Of a DNA stretch of 64,000 nucleotides, positions 60,933 through 64,000 are shown in pieces (within the stretch, counting starts at the first letter, position 1; each line of letters begins with the position of its first letter). Both the position numbers and the translations under genes were made by a program. The notes beneath the pieces were generated by a model, which saw nothing but the letters and a program-made list of their open reading frames with translations, searched no databases and was not told where the DNA came from. This stretch comes from Alphaproteobacteria bacterium (GTDB lineage Bacteria > Pseudomonadota > Alphaproteobacteria > Rhizobiales > Hyphomicrobiaceae): assembly GCA_018830445.1 (NCBI GenBank), contig JAHJSN010000035.1, forward strand, positions 1 through 64,000. The letters run 5' to 3'.

Positions 60933-62831
60933 CTATTGACCGGCCTGGTCGGCGCCGGTGACGCGGTTGAACAGCGTCTGGTTGATGTCAACACCGTAGC
61001 GTTCCTGCAGAGCCTCGACGTATGCGGCAATGGAATCGGTGCGCAGCTGCTGTTGAATTTCGTCCTTGAACTGCTGCCTCTGTTCGACGCTCGGGTCGGG
61101 GGATTTCTTGATCTCGTCGACGCGAAACAGCGTGCGCGACTTGCCATCGGAAGTCTCTGCGTTGCCGAATTCACCTGTCTTGAGGGTGAAGGCCTGGGTC
61201 ATAGCGCTCTGGCTCATTCCGTCGGGAATCGTTGAGCGACCGACTGCGGCTGTCGTGTCGACCTTGCCGCCAGCTTCCTCGGCAACCTTGGCGAAGTCCG
61301 TGCCGGACTTCAGGTCGGCGAGGAATTTTGCCGCCGCGTCGAGAATGCGAGTGCGGGTCTTCTCGGTCGTCCAATAGCGTTTCACTTCGGCCTGGACGTC
61401 TTCGAAGGGGCGCTGTTCGGCGTCCTTGATGTTCTTGACGTCGACCCAGAAATAACCGCCGTCCTTCAATTCCATCGGCTCGCCTTCGAGCCCGATTTCA
61501 CCGCGGAATCCCTGCGAGATGATGGAACTCGCGTCGGGTACGGTGAGACCCGGCTTGTCGCCTTCGGCAACGTTGCCACGGGTGACGCCCTTGATGTCGA
61601 AGAACGGCACACCAACGTCGGCGGCGATGTCGGCGAGGGATTTGCCTTCGGCGCGGCCGTCATCGATCTTGCCGTAGAGATCCTGGATCTGAACGTTGGC
61701 CCACTCGGCGGCAAGCTCGCCGCGAACCTTGTCCTTGACCTCGTCATAGGTCGGGATCTTGCCCGGCTCGATTTTTGCCACGCGCACGATGACTGTGGTG
61801 AAATCGCCCTCGATCACGGAGGAGACTTCGTCCTTTACAAGTTTGAAAGCAGCCTCGTCGATCTTCTTGTCGGCGTGGTCGCCCTTGGCCTTGAGGCCGA
61901 GTTTGACGTCGCTTGCCTCAGCGCCGTTTTCCTTGGCGACTTCGAAGAAGTCCTTGCCGGCCTTGATTTCGGCGAGGGCTTTTTCGGCGGCCGCCTTGTC
62001 CTTGAAGGAAATCTGTTCGATTTCGCGTTTTTCAGGAACTTCATAGACGGATTTGCTCTGCTCGAACGCCTTGCGGATCTCATCATCGGTGAGTTCCGCC
62101 TTGGCCTTGAGATCGTTCAGCGAAAGATAGAGCACCGCCAGATCGCGCCGCGGATCGGTCATGAAGCGCGACTTGTTCTCCTCATAGGTTTTTTTCAGGT
62201 CCGCTTCGGAGGGTTCGGCAAGCGGGGGGAGTTTTTCAGGGTCAATGGTAAAATGTGAAATGACCCGTGTTTCGCCGCGCCATTGCGCCAGTGCGTCGAT
62301 CATCTCGTCGGGCACGACGGTCGAGCGGAGAAGGGCGGTTGTGATCTGGTTGCGGAGTTCGTCCTTGCGGCGCAAATCAAGCAGGCCGCGCTCGGTGAGG
62401 TCGAGTTCCTGCTGGAGGCGCAGGACGAGGTTGCGGTCGAACCTGCCGGCGCTCTGGAAGTTGGGGTCTTCGGCAAGGCCGGCAGCGAGGGTCGAATCGG
62501 ATAGGGCCAGATTGAGTTCGTCGGCGTGGGCTTCGACGGCTGTCGACCTGATCATCTGGGAGAGCACGCGCGAATCGAGGCCGACGGCGCGTGCCTGTTC
62601 GTAGGTGATGCGCTGGCCTGCCTGCCGCGAGAGCTGGTTCAGCTCGTTGCCGAATTCGCGCTGGAATTCCTGAGACGTTATCTGCTTGCTGCCGACGGTC
62701 GCCAATGCGTTGCCGCCTGCGCCGCCGGTGATGTAATCGGAGATGCCCCAGATTGCGAAGCTCAATATGAGCAATGCTATCATGATGAAGGCGACCCAGC
62801 CGGAGGCCCACTTTCGCAAAGATTCGAGCAT
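60933..62831 (-). CDS. ppiD: SurA/PpiD-like peptidylprolyl isomerase
   Basis: MLESLRKWASGWVAFIMIALLILSFAIWGISDYI; SurA_N and rotamase regions. Confidence 0.9.
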   Translation of the reverse strand: MLESLRKWASGWVAFIMIALLILSFAIWGISDYITGGAGGNALATVGSKQITSQEFQREFGNELNQLSRQAGQRITYEQARAVGLDSRVLSQMIRSTAVEAHADELNLALSDSTLAAGLAEDPNFQSAGRFDRNLVLRLQQELDLTERGLLDLRRKDELRNQITTALLRSTVVPDEMIDALAQWRGETRVISHFTIDPEKLPPLAEPSEADLKKTYEENKSRFMTDPRRDLAVLYLSLNDLKAKAELTDDEIRKAFEQSKSVYEVPEKREIEQISFKDKAAAEKALAEIKAGKDFFEVAKENGAEASDVKLGLKAKGDHADKKIDEAAFKLVKDEVSSVIEGDFTTVIVRVAKIEPGKIPTYDEVKDKVRGELAAEWANVQIQDLYGKIDDGRAEGKSLADIAADVGVPFFDIKGVTRGNVAEGDKPGLTVPDASSIISQGFRGEIGLEGEPMELKDGGYFWVDVKNIKDAEQRPFEDVQAEVKRYWTTEKTRTRILDAAAKFLADLKSGTDFAKVAEEAGGKVDTTAAVGRSTIPDGMSQSAMTQAFTLKTGEFGNAETSDGKSRTLFRVDEIKKSPDPSVEQRQQFKDEIQQQLRTDSIAAYVEALQERYGVDINQTLFNRVTGADQAGQ

Positions 62832-63074
62832 CGTTTTCCTTCGTGCGTTCAGGAGGTCCGTGGATCGGCAAATGCAGGCGCGCGGGGTGCGCTCATTTGA
62901 CGGTCCTTGCGGAGGACGTGGACTTATTTCGCCCTTGGCGCAAATGTTTCGCGTGATATGAAGCGCAGGCTCGCCGCGAAAGCAAGGCCGTGTGGCAGTG
63001 TGGCGTTGAGCTTTTTGTTCGCATCGACGCGGGAACGGGACAGCGAAAGTGCGCGAGAGGTTGGAGGGGGACTT

Positions 63075-63857
63075 ATGAACCAGTCTGATGCAGGCGCAAC
63101 TCAGATTCGTGCGCTGGTTGCGGGCAACTGGAAGATGAACGGCCTCAAAGCTGCTCTGAGTCAGGCGCTGGCGGTGGATGAGCAGCTGGCTGGGGCCGGT
63201 GATGCGATCAACGCCGATGTGATGATCTGCCCGCCTGCAACGATGCTGATGGTGCTGTCGGAACTTGCCGGAAAGAGCGGGCTCAAGATCGGTGGCCAGG
63301 ATTGCCATGTCAATCAAGCCGGTGCCCATACCGGGGACGTGTCCGCCGAGATGCTGGCCGACGCCGGGGCGAGCGCCGTCATTCTTGGCCATTCGGAGAG
63401 GCGCGCGGACCACGGCGAGACCGACAAGCTGGTTTGCGAGAAGGTCGCGGCCGCGCACCGGGCCGGGCTGACGGCGATCGTTTGCGTCGGCGAAACCATC
63501 GGGCAGCGGCAGGCGGGCTTGACGCTTGGCGTGGTTGCCCGCCAGCTCACCGGGTCGCTGCCGGACGGGGTTAATGCCGAAACGGTCGTGATTGCCTATG
63601 AGCCGGTCTGGGCCATCGGCACCGGCTTGACGCCCAGCGTGGAGGATGTCGCCCAGGTGCACGGGATGATCCGGGAGCGGCTGGTTGAGCGGTTCGGCGA
63701 AGAGGGCGCGCGGATGCGCATTCTTTACGGTGGCTCGGTCAAGCCGTCGAATGCCGTCGAACTGATGGGGATCGCCAATGTGAACGGCGCGCTCGTCGGC
63801 GGCGCGAGCCTGCTTGCAAGCGACTTTCTCGGGATCGTCGACGCCTATCGGGGCTGA
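63075..63857 (+). CDS. tpiA: Triosephosphate isomerase
   Basis: [10 protein letters not shown]...[16 protein letters not shown]...[13 protein letters not shown]. Confidence 0.96.
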   Translation: MNQSDAGATQIRALVAGNWKMNGLKAALSQALAVDEQLAGAGDAINADVMICPPATMLMVLSELAGKSGLKIGGQDCHVNQAGAHTGDVSAEMLADAGASAVILGHSERRADHGETDKLVCEKVAAAHRAGLTAIVCVGETIGQRQAGLTLGVVARQLTGSLPDGVNAETVVIAYEPVWAIGTGLTPSVEDVAQVHGMIRERLVERFGEEGARMRILYGGSVKPSNAVELMGIANVNGALVGGASLLASDFLGIVDAYRG

Positions 63858-64000
63858 TTGGCCACGTTCAATGGGCAGGATCTGGCCGGTACGTTGATGG
63901 CGGCAGGGTATTTCGGTTTACTGGCCGACAGGCTCGGTAGCGCCTTGCGGGCCACAGTCTTTATGATCGATGGAGCAAGTGTGTTGCGTTGGCGGCGGAT

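Noticed and set aside
62832-63662. N-terminal extension of the ppiD ORF in the ORF track
   Set aside because: It overlaps divergent tpiA; the real start is MLESLRKWASGWVAF at 62831.

Overview
GC-rich alphaproteobacterial chromosome segment, probably Hyphomicrobiales judged from gene content and order. Most of it is ordinary housekeeping: argC, terC-like, rplM-rpsI, proS-lolCD-dnaE, and rpsB-tsf-pyrH-frr-uppS-cdsA-dxr-rseP-bamA-lpxD-fabZ-lpxA-lpxI-lpxB, followed by gltA, gltX, comEC, lexA-moeA-moaC-trpC-trpD-trpG, trpE-ppiD and tpiA. The accessory-looking part is about 11.3-17.7 kb. It holds a tRNA-Ser(GCU), dispersed structured repeats, a decayed DUF3489/DUF2924/serine-recombinase module and a SWIM-SNF2 helicase. 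No complete new system is evident. The best leads are: (i) a dispersed family of roughly 60-78 nt hairpin units bounded by TA inside CTAG/TTAG sites, found singly or as tandem pairs; (ii) a string of five tiny-loop hairpins after hspQ that appears related to two repeats flanking the SNF2 block; (iii) a palindromic repeat inserted in frame in dnaE; (iv) an unannotated minus-strand RNA candidate with its own promoter and terminator upstream of proS; (v) an LpxI with a degenerate duplicated C-terminal domain; (vi) a class II aldolase with a histone-H1-like basic tail. All calls come from reading the sequence by eye; no searches or folding were run.
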